Assembly (NCBI RefSeq): GCF_008274585.1
Contig: NZ_VTRT01000006.1
Span: 248,001 to 312,000, forward strand
Reading direction: 5' to 3'
DNA from: Pedobacter sp. BS3
GTDB lineage: Bacteria; Bacteroidota; Bacteroidia; Sphingobacteriales; Sphingobacteriaceae
DNA: 64,000 bases
The notes beneath the pieces are model-generated. The model saw nothing but the letters and a program-made list of their open reading frames with translations. It made no database searches and was not told the origin of the DNA. A program made the translations under genes and the position numbers. Positions 43,285 to 51,305 of the stretch are shown here, piece after piece (position 1 is the first letter of the stretch; every line of letters begins with the position of its first letter).

Positions 43285-43842
43285 CTATTTAACCGGGCTC
43301 AGTGTTCCGTTTACATGCACCTGGATAACCTCTGCTATTTTGGTGATAATAAGCGTCGGGATTTTGATCTGGTGATCGGCACAGGCAACATCGAAATTAG
43401 CGTTCAACGTTACAACACCGTTTTTTACCGTCAGCGTTCCGGGAATACTGCGCTGTTTGCCGATACCGTGAATTAAAAGTGTCCCGTTGGCCGTTACGTG
43501 ATATTCGCCATCTTTACTCAGGTCAACAGGCTTATTAAAGCTTCCTGTAAACCTGGCCTGCGGGTATTTATCGCTTTCCATATAATTTTCATTAAAATGT
43601 TCCTGCATCAGCCCTTTATCAAATTCAAAGCTTTTAACAGGCACCTGAAAGGCGAATTTCCCGCCGGAAGCAACCAGCACGCCGCTGCCTTTATTGCTGG
43701 CGGCCTTAATATCTTCAATAGGCGTTGAAGAGAAAAAGCTGATCTTTAACGCTTTGCCGGCATAGTTCTGCGCTTTAAGAAATAAAGGCGCCATGCCGCA
43801 CAGCATGATAAAAATGCTACCTGTTTTTTTTAGGGATATCAT
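43285..43842 (-). CDS. YceI-family periplasmic lipocalin-like protein
   Basis: 185 aa. The signal peptide is MISLKKTGSIFIMLCGMAPL, cleaved near KAQ (residue 25). The YceI beta-barrel fills the rest (ISFFSSTPIEDIKAASNKGS, FEFDKGLMQEHFNENYMESD, YPQARFTGSF, IPTLIITKIAEVIQVHVNG). YceI proteins bind long isoprenoid chains, including polyprenyl quinones, in the periplasm. The start overlaps the end of the upstream barrel gene by 26 bp, showing tight coupling. Together with the Rieske protein of the same operon this suggests a quinone-linked redox role. Confidence 0.93.
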   Translation of the reverse strand: MISLKKTGSIFIMLCGMAPLFLKAQNYAGKALKISFFSSTPIEDIKAASNKGSGVLVASGGKFAFQVPVKSFEFDKGLMQEHFNENYMESDKYPQARFTGSFNKPVDLSKDGEYHVTANGTLLIHGIGKQRSIPGTLTVKNGVVTLNANFDVACADHQIKIPTLIITKIAEVIQVHVNGTLSPVK

Positions 43843-44998
43843 AACGCAGGTTTAATGAAATTCCACTGGAGTTTAGATTTACTTTACCTTCCCCAACGCC
43901 CGTTAACGGGATTTTGACATAAGGTTCGATGCCCAACTGGAAGCCTTTTTTAAGCTTCGTATAGTACGTTGCCGAAATACTGCTTACGCTGAAATAGTGC
44001 TGATTCTGATTGATCCTGGTCAGTGTATAACTATCCCGGCCGGATTGGGGCGTGTAGTTGAACACGTAATTCTCTCTGAGCATGAAATAGCTCGACAGCC
44101 CGGCATTGATGGCGATGCTTCGCCGGCTGTTACCGGCAACGGTATATGAGCCTAACACCGGTACTTCAAGCACATTGCAGGATGCATCGATGCCTGCAAT
44201 AGCGCTTCTGCGTGACGGATTATTAAATGTGTAATTATACGCAGAGGCCGAATATCGTTTTTCGCTGTACCGTAACCCGGTCTGAATGCCCAGCTTTTTG
44301 GTTATCATCAGGTTGGCCATCACGCCAACGCCCAGGCTACCTTTACCGCCAATAACGGTGCTGGCGGAATTAAAGTCGGGGCCTACATTAAATACAAGGC
44401 TTAATGCCGGCTTTTGACGGGTTGTTTTTTTACCGGTAGACGCAATTTGTGCCGCTGAATCTGTCCTGGCACCTGGAATTTGTGGATTATTATCTATTCT
44501 GCCTGGCTGGATATCCGAATTCAGCGCTGGCTCAACGTTTTGTATTGCAGGTACATTGGCCAATGGAGCTGATTGATCATCGGCAGGATGATGATCAAAT
44601 CCGTCCGGAACATTGATTGGTTTGCGAACCTGTTTCACGGACGGATTTATTCCCTTTTCGTGATATAGTTTCTGATGCTGAATATTGCGTCCAGGTAATG
44701 CCGCTATTTTTTCTGTTTTAGCAGGTGCTTGCTGTATCTGCTTGTTCTTTTCGGGTTTATCTAATTTCTTATTGTGAGACGAATATATTTCATGCTGTGC
44801 CGGGAATTGATTGTACAGAACCAGGCCCGCCGCCAGGAACAGCAGCAGGATTGCCGCATTTCTGAACAGGATAAAACGATCCCGTTTACGGAGCATTTTC
44901 TCCATTTTCGCCCAGGCTTCGGCATCAAAGTCCAGATCGGCCTCTGTAACCTTCTTCCTGAAAGCATCATCAAACCTGTTATCGTTCAGCTCAGTCAT
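43817..44998 (-). CDS. Membrane-anchored beta-barrel protein, probable anti-sigma partner
   Basis: 393 aa. The N-terminal about 40 residues (FDDAFRKKVTEADLDFDAEA, WAKMEKMLRKRD) are a helical cytoplasmic segment like those of Bacteroidota anti-sigma/barrel fusion proteins. A membrane segment is at 42-61 (FILFRNAAILLLFLAAGLVL). A disordered Pro/Gln/Asn-rich linker follows to about 195. The C-terminal about 200 residues are an outer-membrane-type beta-barrel (LSLVFNVGPDFNSASTVIGG, LGIQTGLRYSEKRYSASAYN, FQLGIEPYVKIPL). It overlaps the sigma gene by 8 bp, so it very likely controls that sigma factor. The inner-membrane helix joined to a barrel by a periplasmic linker suggests a protein spanning the whole envelope; this is inference. 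Confidence 0.8.
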   Translation of the reverse strand: MTELNDNRFDDAFRKKVTEADLDFDAEAWAKMEKMLRKRDRFILFRNAAILLLFLAAGLVLYNQFPAQHEIYSSHNKKLDKPEKNKQIQQAPAKTEKIAALPGRNIQHQKLYHEKGINPSVKQVRKPINVPDGFDHHPADDQSAPLANVPAIQNVEPALNSDIQPGRIDNNPQIPGARTDSAAQIASTGKKTTRQKPALSLVFNVGPDFNSASTVIGGKGSLGVGVMANLMITKKLGIQTGLRYSEKRYSASAYNYTFNNPSRRSAIAGIDASCNVLEVPVLGSYTVAGNSRRSIAINAGLSSYFMLRENYVFNYTPQSGRDSYTLTRINQNQHYFSVSSISATYYTKLKKGFQLGIEPYVKIPLTGVGEGKVNLNSSGISLNLRYDIPKKNR

Positions 44999-45569
44999 TG
45001 ACGTTTATGTTTAATGAATGAGAAACAGGACTACCGGCTTCCCTCAACATTCTTTTTAGCTGCTCCCTTGCCTTAAATAAATTAGACTTGGAAGCTCCTG
45101 TGGATATAGACAGCATTTTTGATATTTCCTCATGCGAATAACCGTCTATCACAAAAAGATTAAAAACAGTACGATATGCCAGCGAGAGCTTTTGCACCAG
45201 GCTGATCAGATCTTCGTAATGCATCCGCGATAAAATGCTTTCTGCGTCTTCCACATCATGTTTATCATTTAATTCTTCCATTTCAATACTTTTAATTCTT
45301 CTCCTGTAATAATCTATTGCCGTGTTTATCATGATGGTGCTCAGCCAGCTTTTAAAGCTTTTTGCCGAATCATAACGGCCGATATGTGTAAAAACCCGCA
45401 TAAAACCATCGTTCACAATTTCAATTGCCTCTTCTTTGTCTTTGGCATACCGGAGACAAATTTTCATCGAAAAGCTATAAAAGAGCTGGTATAGCGCTTT
45501 CTGGCTTTTCCTGTTGTTTTTTCTACAACCGCTGATGATATCCTGAATTGGCAAAATGTTCACGTGCAA
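44991..45569 (-). CDS. ECF RNA polymerase sigma factor of the Rieske/YceI operon
   Basis: 192 aa. Region 2 covers about 20-85 (QKALYQLFYSFSMKICLRYA, EEAIEIVNDGFMRVFTHIGR). Region 4 covers about 120-175 (VQKLSLAYRTVFNLFVIDGY, SHEEISKMLSISTGASKSNL). The sequence differs from the two FecR-linked sigma factors in this window, e.g. region 4 motif GASKSNLFKAREQLK, typical of factors coupled to membrane-bound barrel proteins. It overlaps the downstream barrel gene by 8 bp and probably drives its own operon. A perfect CAGGTA-CGCAA-TACCTG inverted repeat lies 20 bp before the ATG. Confidence 0.93.
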   Translation of the reverse strand: MHVNILPIQDIISGCRKNNRKSQKALYQLFYSFSMKICLRYAKDKEEAIEIVNDGFMRVFTHIGRYDSAKSFKSWLSTIMINTAIDYYRRRIKSIEMEELNDKHDVEDAESILSRMHYEDLISLVQKLSLAYRTVFNLFVIDGYSHEEISKMLSISTGASKSNLFKAREQLKRMLREAGSPVSHSLNINVND

Positions 45570-45588
45570 ATTCTAATTGCTTTACTGA

Positions 45589-45605
45589 CAGGTACGCAAT
45601 ACCTG
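45589..45605. promoter_or_regulatory. Inverted repeat upstream of the ECF sigma gene
   Basis: CAGGTA (45589-45594) and TACCTG (45600-45605) are perfectly complementary around CGCAA. It lies 20 bp upstream of the sigma ATG, in the position of an operator or an mRNA leader hairpin. Confidence 0.45.
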
Positions 45606-45803
45606 ATATGCGGGTTGCCTGTGCAATAAGAAATTTATAAAGAAATTTTCCGGGAACAAAGAACATGATGCTAATGCGCTTGTATATCAATTGCTTACAT
45701 ATTGTATTCCTGGTTCGTCCTGAGTGATTTTTACGCTTAAAGCTCAGCCATTTCAGATCACGGCACACAACATTTTGCCTGTAAGCCTGTTATTAGAGCT
45801 GTT

Positions 45804-46268
45804 ATGCCGGAGCATCCTCAGCATGTTAAATTAAGGTGGGTAGAACGGGTATCCCGTTTAATGGATAGCCAGTTCAGGTTACCCGGCACTCATTTCAGGT
45901 TCGGGCTGGATCCTTTATTAAACCTGATACCGGTTATAGGCGATCTGTCGGGTTTTGCCGTTTCGGCAGCGCTGGTGATAACTATGGCCAAATACGGCGT
46001 CAGCAGGAAAGTGCTTATCCTCATGGTTATTAACGTGCTGGCAGATGCGCTGATAGGTGTTATCCCGTTTATAGGGCAGGTTTTTGATTTTGTGTACAAG
46101 GCTAACGACCGCAACATCAGGCTGCTTAAAGCGCATTACGAGGAAGGTAAGCACCAGGGTAGCGGCAACGGTATTCTGCTGCTTTTACTGATACTGTTCC
46201 TGGTTTTTGTATTCGCACTTGCTTTTATTGCCTGGTGGCTGGTACGGTGGCTTTTCTCCCTGTTGTAA
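45804..46268 (+). CDS. DUF4112-family membrane protein
   Basis: 154 aa. The family pattern is clear: LMDSQFRLPGTHFRFGLDPL then LNLIPVIGDLSGF near residue 43, with a second copy-like VIPFIGQVFDFVYKANDRN near 90. Membrane segments lie at about 50-68, 74-92 and 128-152 (the last is ILLLLLILFLVFVFALAFIA). Inner-membrane protein of unknown function. Divergent from the sigma-led operon with 234 bp between them. Confidence 0.9.
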   Translation: MPEHPQHVKLRWVERVSRLMDSQFRLPGTHFRFGLDPLLNLIPVIGDLSGFAVSAALVITMAKYGVSRKVLILMVINVLADALIGVIPFIGQVFDFVYKANDRNIRLLKAHYEEGKHQGSGNGILLLLLILFLVFVFALAFIAWWLVRWLFSLL

Positions 46269-46270
46269 TT

Positions 46271-46675
46271 TTAAACCGGCTGAGCCACAGCTCTCATGGT
46301 TTCTTCGGCCGCGGTAAACAGCTCATCTTTGTATGAATGATAATCGCTGACAAATTTGGTTACCCGGCTCTTGAGCACTTCCCATTTTTCATTTATCTCC
46401 AGCCCTTCTTCGGGGAGTATGTTCCTGAAAACAAGCTCCAGGTTCTCAATATAGTTCTGCAGGTATGCACACATCAGCTCGCGGTTGGCATCCAGAACGC
46501 GTAGCTTACCTCTCAAATGTTCTATCTTCACAGAACGGTTTCCGCCCGGACTCACTACATTGCTCTCTAACAGTTTTTTAAAGAAGCTTATTTCGTTGCC
46601 AAAGTACCTGTTGTCAGACATCCATTGCCGGGTAAGGTTATATTTTTCCTGTAAAGTGATAGGTTTATTATTCAT
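46271..46675 (-). CDS. Uncharacterised helical protein
   Basis: 134 aa from ATG 46675 (MNNKPITLQEKYNLTRQWMS); the open frame allows nine more residues. It is highly charged and helical (FFKKLLESNVVSPGGNRSVK, LRVLDANRELMCAYLQNYIE, WEVLKSRVTKFVSDYHSYKD) with a likely coiled-coil centre. No signal peptide or membrane segment, so cytoplasmic. No family was recognised with confidence. It ends 3 bp from the convergent DUF4112 gene. Confidence 0.7.
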   Translation of the reverse strand: MNNKPITLQEKYNLTRQWMSDNRYFGNEISFFKKLLESNVVSPGGNRSVKIEHLRGKLRVLDANRELMCAYLQNYIENLELVFRNILPEEGLEINEKWEVLKSRVTKFVSDYHSYKDELFTAAEETMRAVAQPV

Positions 46676-46711
46676 GGTTATAATTGCTAAGTAAAAATTC
46701 AAAATTCAAGT

Positions 46712-46780
46712 CCCGTATCCCGAATCGTTCCTCTCGGGACAGGCAGTACGGGAAAATCCCGGGCATTCGGGATAAAAACC
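46712..46780. repeat. Nested CCCG-rich palindromic repeat
   Basis: ATCCCGAAT (46717-46725) pairs with ATTCGGGAT (46765-46773), and CCCGTA (46712-46717) can pair with TACGGG (46748-46753). TCTCGGGA and TCCCGGG lie inside. The alternatives cannot all form at once, so this is a folded repeat of unclear type next to the composite element. Confidence 0.5.
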
Positions 46781-46822
46781 CATAATAGTTTTATAGGCAA
46801 CAGTATAAAAATATATTTACGC

Positions 46823-47095
46823 GTTAGTTTATAAGCCCTGTTTAAATTTTATATAAGGGTTTTACAGGCTTAATTAAGAGGGTGTCTCAAAAGCCCCCTA
46901 TGGTCATTCTGAGCCTGTCGAAGGATTGGCTCATTATGGCTACAGGCGCTTCCCCCGAGACTTTGGGGTCAGCGTGACTGTGAATAGATGGTTTTACTGA
47001 CTTTTGAGACACCCTCTGGCTTCCCGCCGCTGCTGATGTCCCCACCAGCAGTTCTGCATAACTTCACTTTTTTATTTTTAAACAGACTCTATAAT
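46823..47095. mobile_element. Second copy of the long inverted-repeat element, with the 139-bp element in its centre
   Basis: 46834-46877 (CCCTGTTTAAATTTTATATA, AGGGTTTTACAGGCTTAATTAA) matches the complement of 12825-12867. 47017-47095 (TGGCTTCCCGCCGCTGCTGA, CCACCAGCAG, then TTTTTAAACAGA) matches the complement of the other half at 12735-12800. In the first copy the space between TTAATTAA and TGGCTT holds a 22-bp hairpin. Here that space holds the complete 139-bp element. Ends are approximate. Confidence 0.62.
46878..47016. mobile_element. 139-bp element with terminal inverted repeats, copy B
   Basis: GAGGGTGTCTCAAAAGCC (46878-46895) pairs with GACTTTTGAGACACCCTC (46999-47016), 17 of 18. Length is identical to copy A at 21975-22113 and the interior is nearly the same, including CTGAGCCTGTCGAAGGATTG. 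The fifth base pair is G-C here and C-G in copy A, a compensated change. Confidence 0.82.
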
Positions 47096-47171
47096 TGATT
47101 TGACACTAAATGTTAGGTGAAAAAAATATCCGGAAGCCTTTCACCTGACTTCCGGACAAGGGACTTATTAA

Positions 47172-47597
47172 TTACAACACGGTTATTTCTTTTTTTACCG
47201 ATTTTTCGGAAGCTGTTTTTCCAAGGTGCAGCTTCAAAATACCATTGGCGTACCTTGCGGTTATGCCGTCTTCGCTAACATTTTCGGGCAAGCTGAAAGA
47301 ACGGGTAAATGATGTTTGCGTAAATTCTTTGCGGGTATATACTTCATCATCCTGCTGTTTCTCCGTATGGGTTTCTGCGCTGATGCTCAGCACACCATTT
47401 TCAATGGCTACTTTAAAGTCATCTTTCTCAAAGCCAGGTGCAACTACTTCAATGTCATAATTCTTCCCCCGGTCACAGATATTTACCGCCGGGATCTTTT
47501 TTAGCCACTTTTTGTCAAACAAACTTTCGGTGTTTGTAAAATCTTCCATCAACGACCATATTGACGGAACGGCCTTGTTTTTTACTAATGTTGACAT
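47172..47597 (-). CDS. Small heat shock protein, Hsp20/alpha-crystallin family
   Basis: 141 aa from ATG 47597 (MSTLVKNKAVPSIWSLMEDF); the open frame extends 23 codons further but that part is unlike the family. The alpha-crystallin domain spans about 38-130, with VPAVN-type start (PAVNICDRGKNYDIEVVAPG), FEKDDFKVAIENGVLSISAE, the RSFSLPENVSEDGITARYAN strand and GILKLHLGK. A C-terminal VKKEITVL supplies the usual IxI/V-like anchoring motif. ATP-independent holdase for unfolding proteins in the cytoplasm. Confidence 0.94.
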   Translation of the reverse strand: MSTLVKNKAVPSIWSLMEDFTNTESLFDKKWLKKIPAVNICDRGKNYDIEVVAPGFEKDDFKVAIENGVLSISAETHTEKQQDDEVYTRKEFTQTSFTRSFSLPENVSEDGITARYANGILKLHLGKTASEKSVKKEITVL

Positions 47598-48055
47598 GAT
47601 GAAAAAATTAAGATTACCGGCGTAAAATTCTGTAAGGCAGCGTGATTTAAAAATGATGGTAATCATTTAATAATATGATGTGCGGAACGGAATTAAAGCA
47701 TGAGGAGCTCTCACGCCGGGAACGCAAAAAGTTATCTTTGAGCACTGTATGTAAAAACCTCTGCAAACTGTGTGTGAAACATGCCACGCTAAGTGGCCAG
47801 GTTCTTTCTGCGTAGTGCTTACGAGGAATTATATTCATACACCTGTCTTATCAGGATGCAATTCATCATCCTTTTGATAATTAGTAAATTGTAATATTTA
47901 TTCTAACCTAATATATGATTTAGGATTGTATATTTTATTTTAAAATGGTGCGGTTTTAACAGCCATACCCGGTTATCTTTGATAAGATAAGCAAAGGCCG
48001 GTTAATCATTAGCCCGATTAATTTGTCTAACCGTTAAAATTATAAGCACTAAATA
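47598..48055. promoter_or_regulatory. 458-bp intergenic region with the sulfatase operon promoter
   Basis: No gene is supported. TATCTTTG at 47974-47981 matches TAnnTTTG and lies within the dyad TTATC-TTT-GATAA (47973-47985), about 75 bp before the first sulfatase ATG. A second exact TATCTTTG at 47733-47740 also points to the right but nothing downstream of it is coding for 300 bp. The rest is AT-rich with no strong hairpins. No -33 TTTG stands at the expected distance from either. Confidence 0.45.
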
Positions 48056-49660
48056 ATGAAGAAGCTAATTGTATATTTTCTTGCCTTTGGCCTGGGTTTA
48101 GGCCTTCATGCTCAAACCTCCGTTAAAAAAAATACCCGTACAAAACCTGTCGTTAATAAGCGGATGAATGTGGTATTCTTCCTGGTAGATGATATGGGTT
48201 GGACTGATATTGCCATAAACGGCAGTAAGTTTTACGAAACCCCTAACATCGACCGCTTTGCCAAAGAAAATGTACGTTTTACGCAGGCTTATGCGGCGTG
48301 CCATGTTTGCTCGCCTTCCCGTGCCAGCATGTTAACCGGTAAATATCCGGCTCATATTAACCTGACCGACTGGCTGCCCGGGCGTAAAAATTTCCCGTTC
48401 CAGAAGCTGCAGAACGTAGTAGTTAATCAGCATATTCCTTATGAGGAAATTACCTTGCCCGAAGCGCTGAAAGCCAATGGCTACCGTACCGCTATTATCG
48501 GCAAGTGGCATTTGGGCGATGATTCAGCTTCCACTGCCCGCCAGGGATTCGATATCCACATCCCGTACGGTTATAACCGCGGATGGCCCAACAAAACCTA
48601 TTTCTCGCCTTACGGGATGGAAGGCCTTGAGGGTGGCCCTGACGGTGAATATCTGACCGACCGTATTACCAACGAAGCGCTGAAATATATCGAGCAAAAT
48701 AAAGACAATCCCTTTTTCCTTTTCCTGTCGCATTTTGCCGTTCATGATCCTATCCAGGGACGTCCGGACCTGGTAAAAAAATATCAGGAAAAGCTGAGAT
48801 CCATGCATTACGAGGGTAATCCCTATATCCTGGAAGGAAATCCCGATACCAGCCACGCCTATACGCGAAGTGAGCTGGATGCCCTGCTGAAAGATCCGCG
48901 TTATAAAGGCTATGGCAATTTGCCCAACCGTATTGTTAAGATCAAGCAGTTCCAGGACAATGTGAATTTTGCCGCGATGGTTGAAAGTGTCGACGAAAGC
49001 CTCGGGAAAGTACTGGCAAAGCTAAAGGCACTGGGCATTGACGACAATACTATCGTGATATTTATGTCAGACAACGGCGGAATGTCGGCCATGAACATGG
49101 GAAACCCTAAACGTAAAATATCGCCGGACCGGGTTGATAAAGAATTTTCAACGGCCAACCTGCCGTTACGGGGCGGTAAAGGCTGGATGTATGAGGGCGG
49201 CATCCGTGAACCTATGATCATGAAATGGCCTAACCACAGCAAAAAAGGAGCAGTATGCGATGTGCCGGTTGACGGTGTAGATTTTTATCCTACCATCATG
49301 AATATGCTCGGTCTTAAAGTCCCCGCCAGCCAGAATGTGGATGGAGTTGATATATCACCGCTGCTAACAGGTCAGAATATTGAAAAAAGAGCTCTATACT
49401 GGCATTTCCCGCATTACAGCAATCACGGTTTGCAAAGTCCCGGTGGGGCAATACGCTATGGCGATTACAAGCTGCTGGAATATTTTGAAAACAATACAGT
49501 GCAGCTGTTCAATCTTAAAAATGATCCCGGAGAGCAGCATGACCTTTCAAAGTCAGAGCCGGCCAAAGTAAAAGAGCTAACCACCATGTTGCACAATTGG
49601 CGTAAAAAGGTAGGCGCTAAAATGATGCCCCCTAACCCCGATTACGTTCGTACGCCATAA
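48056..49660 (+). CDS. Secreted sulfatase (family S1)
   Basis: 534 aa. The signal peptide ends GLHAQTS (about residue 20). The alkaline-phosphatase-superfamily sulfatase domain covers about 36-460. The formylglycine site is C85-S-P-S-R in HVCSPSRASMLTG, so the Cys type needing an FGE-like maturase, which is not in the window. Metal ligands are visible in FFLVDDMGWTD and FMSDNGGMSA; GKWHLGDD is the usual S1 motif. It removes sulfate esters from a glycan in the periplasm or outside. First gene of the plus-strand sulfated-glycan operon; the next starts 25 bp after its stop. The exact sulfate position cannot be told. Confidence 0.95.
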   Translation: MKKLIVYFLAFGLGLGLHAQTSVKKNTRTKPVVNKRMNVVFFLVDDMGWTDIAINGSKFYETPNIDRFAKENVRFTQAYAACHVCSPSRASMLTGKYPAHINLTDWLPGRKNFPFQKLQNVVVNQHIPYEEITLPEALKANGYRTAIIGKWHLGDDSASTARQGFDIHIPYGYNRGWPNKTYFSPYGMEGLEGGPDGEYLTDRITNEALKYIEQNKDNPFFLFLSHFAVHDPIQGRPDLVKKYQEKLRSMHYEGNPYILEGNPDTSHAYTRSELDALLKDPRYKGYGNLPNRIVKIKQFQDNVNFAAMVESVDESLGKVLAKLKALGIDDNTIVIFMSDNGGMSAMNMGNPKRKISPDRVDKEFSTANLPLRGGKGWMYEGGIREPMIMKWPNHSKKGAVCDVPVDGVDFYPTIMNMLGLKVPASQNVDGVDISPLLTGQNIEKRALYWHFPHYSNHGLQSPGGAIRYGDYKLLEYFENNTVQLFNLKNDPGEQHDLSKSEPAKVKELTTMLHNWRKKVGAKMMPPNPDYVRTP

Positions 49661-49685
49661 GTTGGTCGGCAAAAAGGGCTATAGC

Positions 49686-51293
49686 ATGATCAGGTCATTT
49701 TGTCTTTGGGCTCTCCTGGTGTTCCCGTTGCAGGCAGTTTTTCCTCAGGCAACGCTGAAATCGGGAAGAAGCTCTACGGTCAAAGAGCTGACCGTTTCCG
49801 GGGCCCAATACCGGGATCGTGTTCAGGCAGTATGGATTGCCCAGATGGCCGCGGCTATAATGGGTTTCCCGTTCGAGCATAAAACCGCATCGGTAAAGTG
49901 GATAGGTGACTATACAAAGCCACTTGCTGCCGCGATGGTCGACGACGACTGGTATTATGAAATGGTAGCCATACGGGCATTTGAGAAATACGGCATCAAT
50001 ATGAGCGTTCAGCAGTTGGGCAAACAATGGCTGGAAAATTCATGCGGAACCTGGGGATCAAGTGAGCAGGCCCGGTTGCTGATGCAGCGTGGCGTTGATC
50101 CGGCAGAGACGGGGCATCCCCGGTATAACAAATTATGGTTTTCTATCGGGCCGCAATTTAGCGCCGATGTTTACGGAGCGCTGGCTCCCGCCATGCCCAA
50201 TGTTGCCGCTGTCATGGCCCGCAAGTATGGCCACATTAACGGTTATGCCGAGGGTGCCGACGGCGCTGTTTTTATCGCGGGTATGGTGAGCCTGGGTTTC
50301 TCGGAGAAAGATCCGCAAACCATTGTTCGCAAAGCAGCCCGGCTTATTCATCCCTCATCACCATACCGGAAATGTATTGACCTGGTTATCCGGCTGGCCG
50401 ATGCAGGTAAGCCGGCTGCAGAAATTTTCAATGCGGTTGAAGATCGCTGGCATATCGAATACCCGGCAACCAACAACGCCGTTGCCAATGGCGGTATTGT
50501 AGCTGCCAGCCTGTGGTTCGGCAAAGGCGATTTCCTGAAAACGGTAAACCTTGCCTTTGGCGCTGCCGATTTTACAGACGCCGACTGCAATGCGGCAAAC
50601 GCCGCCGCCGTAATTGGGGCTATGCAGGGCATGAAAGGTATTCCTGCCAACCTGGTTGACGGCCTTCATGACCGGGTAAAAGGCGAGAAGATGGGTAGCC
50701 TGGTATTAACGCCGGCTGTTGATGAATCTATTTCCGGCCTGGCAGAACGTACCGCCGCTATCGGGATAAAAATCCTGCAGCAGCATGGAGCAAAGTTTTC
50801 CGGCAAGCAGCTAAGCATCCCGGTTCAGGAGCCTGTAACGCAGCCGGCAGAGCTGTTCAAGCTGGCCGATCTGATGCAATACTGGAACCCGGACTGGACA
50901 TTGGAACGTGCCGGATTTGGCGGTGCGGGCGGTGGTATGGGCGGCATCCGTGGCAACACCTATTTAGACGGCGAAGTGCTGGCAACCTATCCCCGCGATG
51001 AAGTGAAAGGCCTGCTATTGCGCCGGACGCTAAAAGTGAATGGTGAAAAAGCACTGGCTCTTGATGTGGCCGCTGACCCGGGAAGAGTGTGGAGGTTGGA
51101 AGTATATGCGGATAACGAAAAACTGCTGAACAAGCTGATAACGGAAAATGAGAAGGAACGCCAGTGGCAGCATATCAGCATTGGCCTCAGCCAGTTTGAA
51201 GGACAGACCATTGTGCTGCGCCTGTATCAGCGAGTGCTGGTTAAAGGCAGGGAAGCCGGAAATGCCTATTGGAAGAGTATTAAAATCAACTAA
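49686..51293 (+). CDS. Secreted ADP-ribosylglycohydrolase-fold protein
   Basis: 535 aa from ATG 49686 (MIRSFCLWALLVFPLQAVFP), which gives a proper signal peptide; an in-frame TTG at 49662 is less likely. Residues about 45-370 match the ADP-ribosylglycohydrolase (DraG/ARH) fold: RVQAVWIAQMAAAIMG, the acidic AAMVDDDWYYEM where ARHs have a metal-binding TDDT-type motif, EGADGAVFIAGMVSLGF, and FTDADCNAANAAAVIGAMQG, equivalent to the second metal site. About 430-535 is a beta-sandwich like a carbohydrate-binding module. True ARHs act on intracellular ADP-ribose. A secreted version between two sulfatases suggests a glycosidase-like activity on a sulfated sugar. That is inference. Confidence 0.85.
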   Translation: MIRSFCLWALLVFPLQAVFPQATLKSGRSSTVKELTVSGAQYRDRVQAVWIAQMAAAIMGFPFEHKTASVKWIGDYTKPLAAAMVDDDWYYEMVAIRAFEKYGINMSVQQLGKQWLENSCGTWGSSEQARLLMQRGVDPAETGHPRYNKLWFSIGPQFSADVYGALAPAMPNVAAVMARKYGHINGYAEGADGAVFIAGMVSLGFSEKDPQTIVRKAARLIHPSSPYRKCIDLVIRLADAGKPAAEIFNAVEDRWHIEYPATNNAVANGGIVAASLWFGKGDFLKTVNLAFGAADFTDADCNAANAAAVIGAMQGMKGIPANLVDGLHDRVKGEKMGSLVLTPAVDESISGLAERTAAIGIKILQQHGAKFSGKQLSIPVQEPVTQPAELFKLADLMQYWNPDWTLERAGFGGAGGGMGGIRGNTYLDGEVLATYPRDEVKGLLLRRTLKVNGEKALALDVAADPGRVWRLEVYADNEKLLNKLITENEKERQWQHISIGLSQFEGQTIVLRLYQRVLVKGREAGNAYWKSIKIN

Positions 51294-51305
51294 TCACAAA
51301 ATGAT

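Noticed and set aside
45523-45768. 81-codon minus-strand frame upstream of the ECF sigma gene
   Set aside because: It overlaps the sigma start and its regulatory dyad and has no domain signal.
46878-47016. 139-bp element as a simple intrinsic terminator of the Hsp20 or helical-protein gene
   Set aside because: Two copies of equal length with terminal inverted repeats and a conserved interior fit a dispersed element better; a secondary terminator role is not excluded.
47647-47838. 63-codon minus-strand frame upstream of the Hsp20 gene
   Set aside because: Residues look like translated non-coding DNA and no start signal is near; treated as intergenic.
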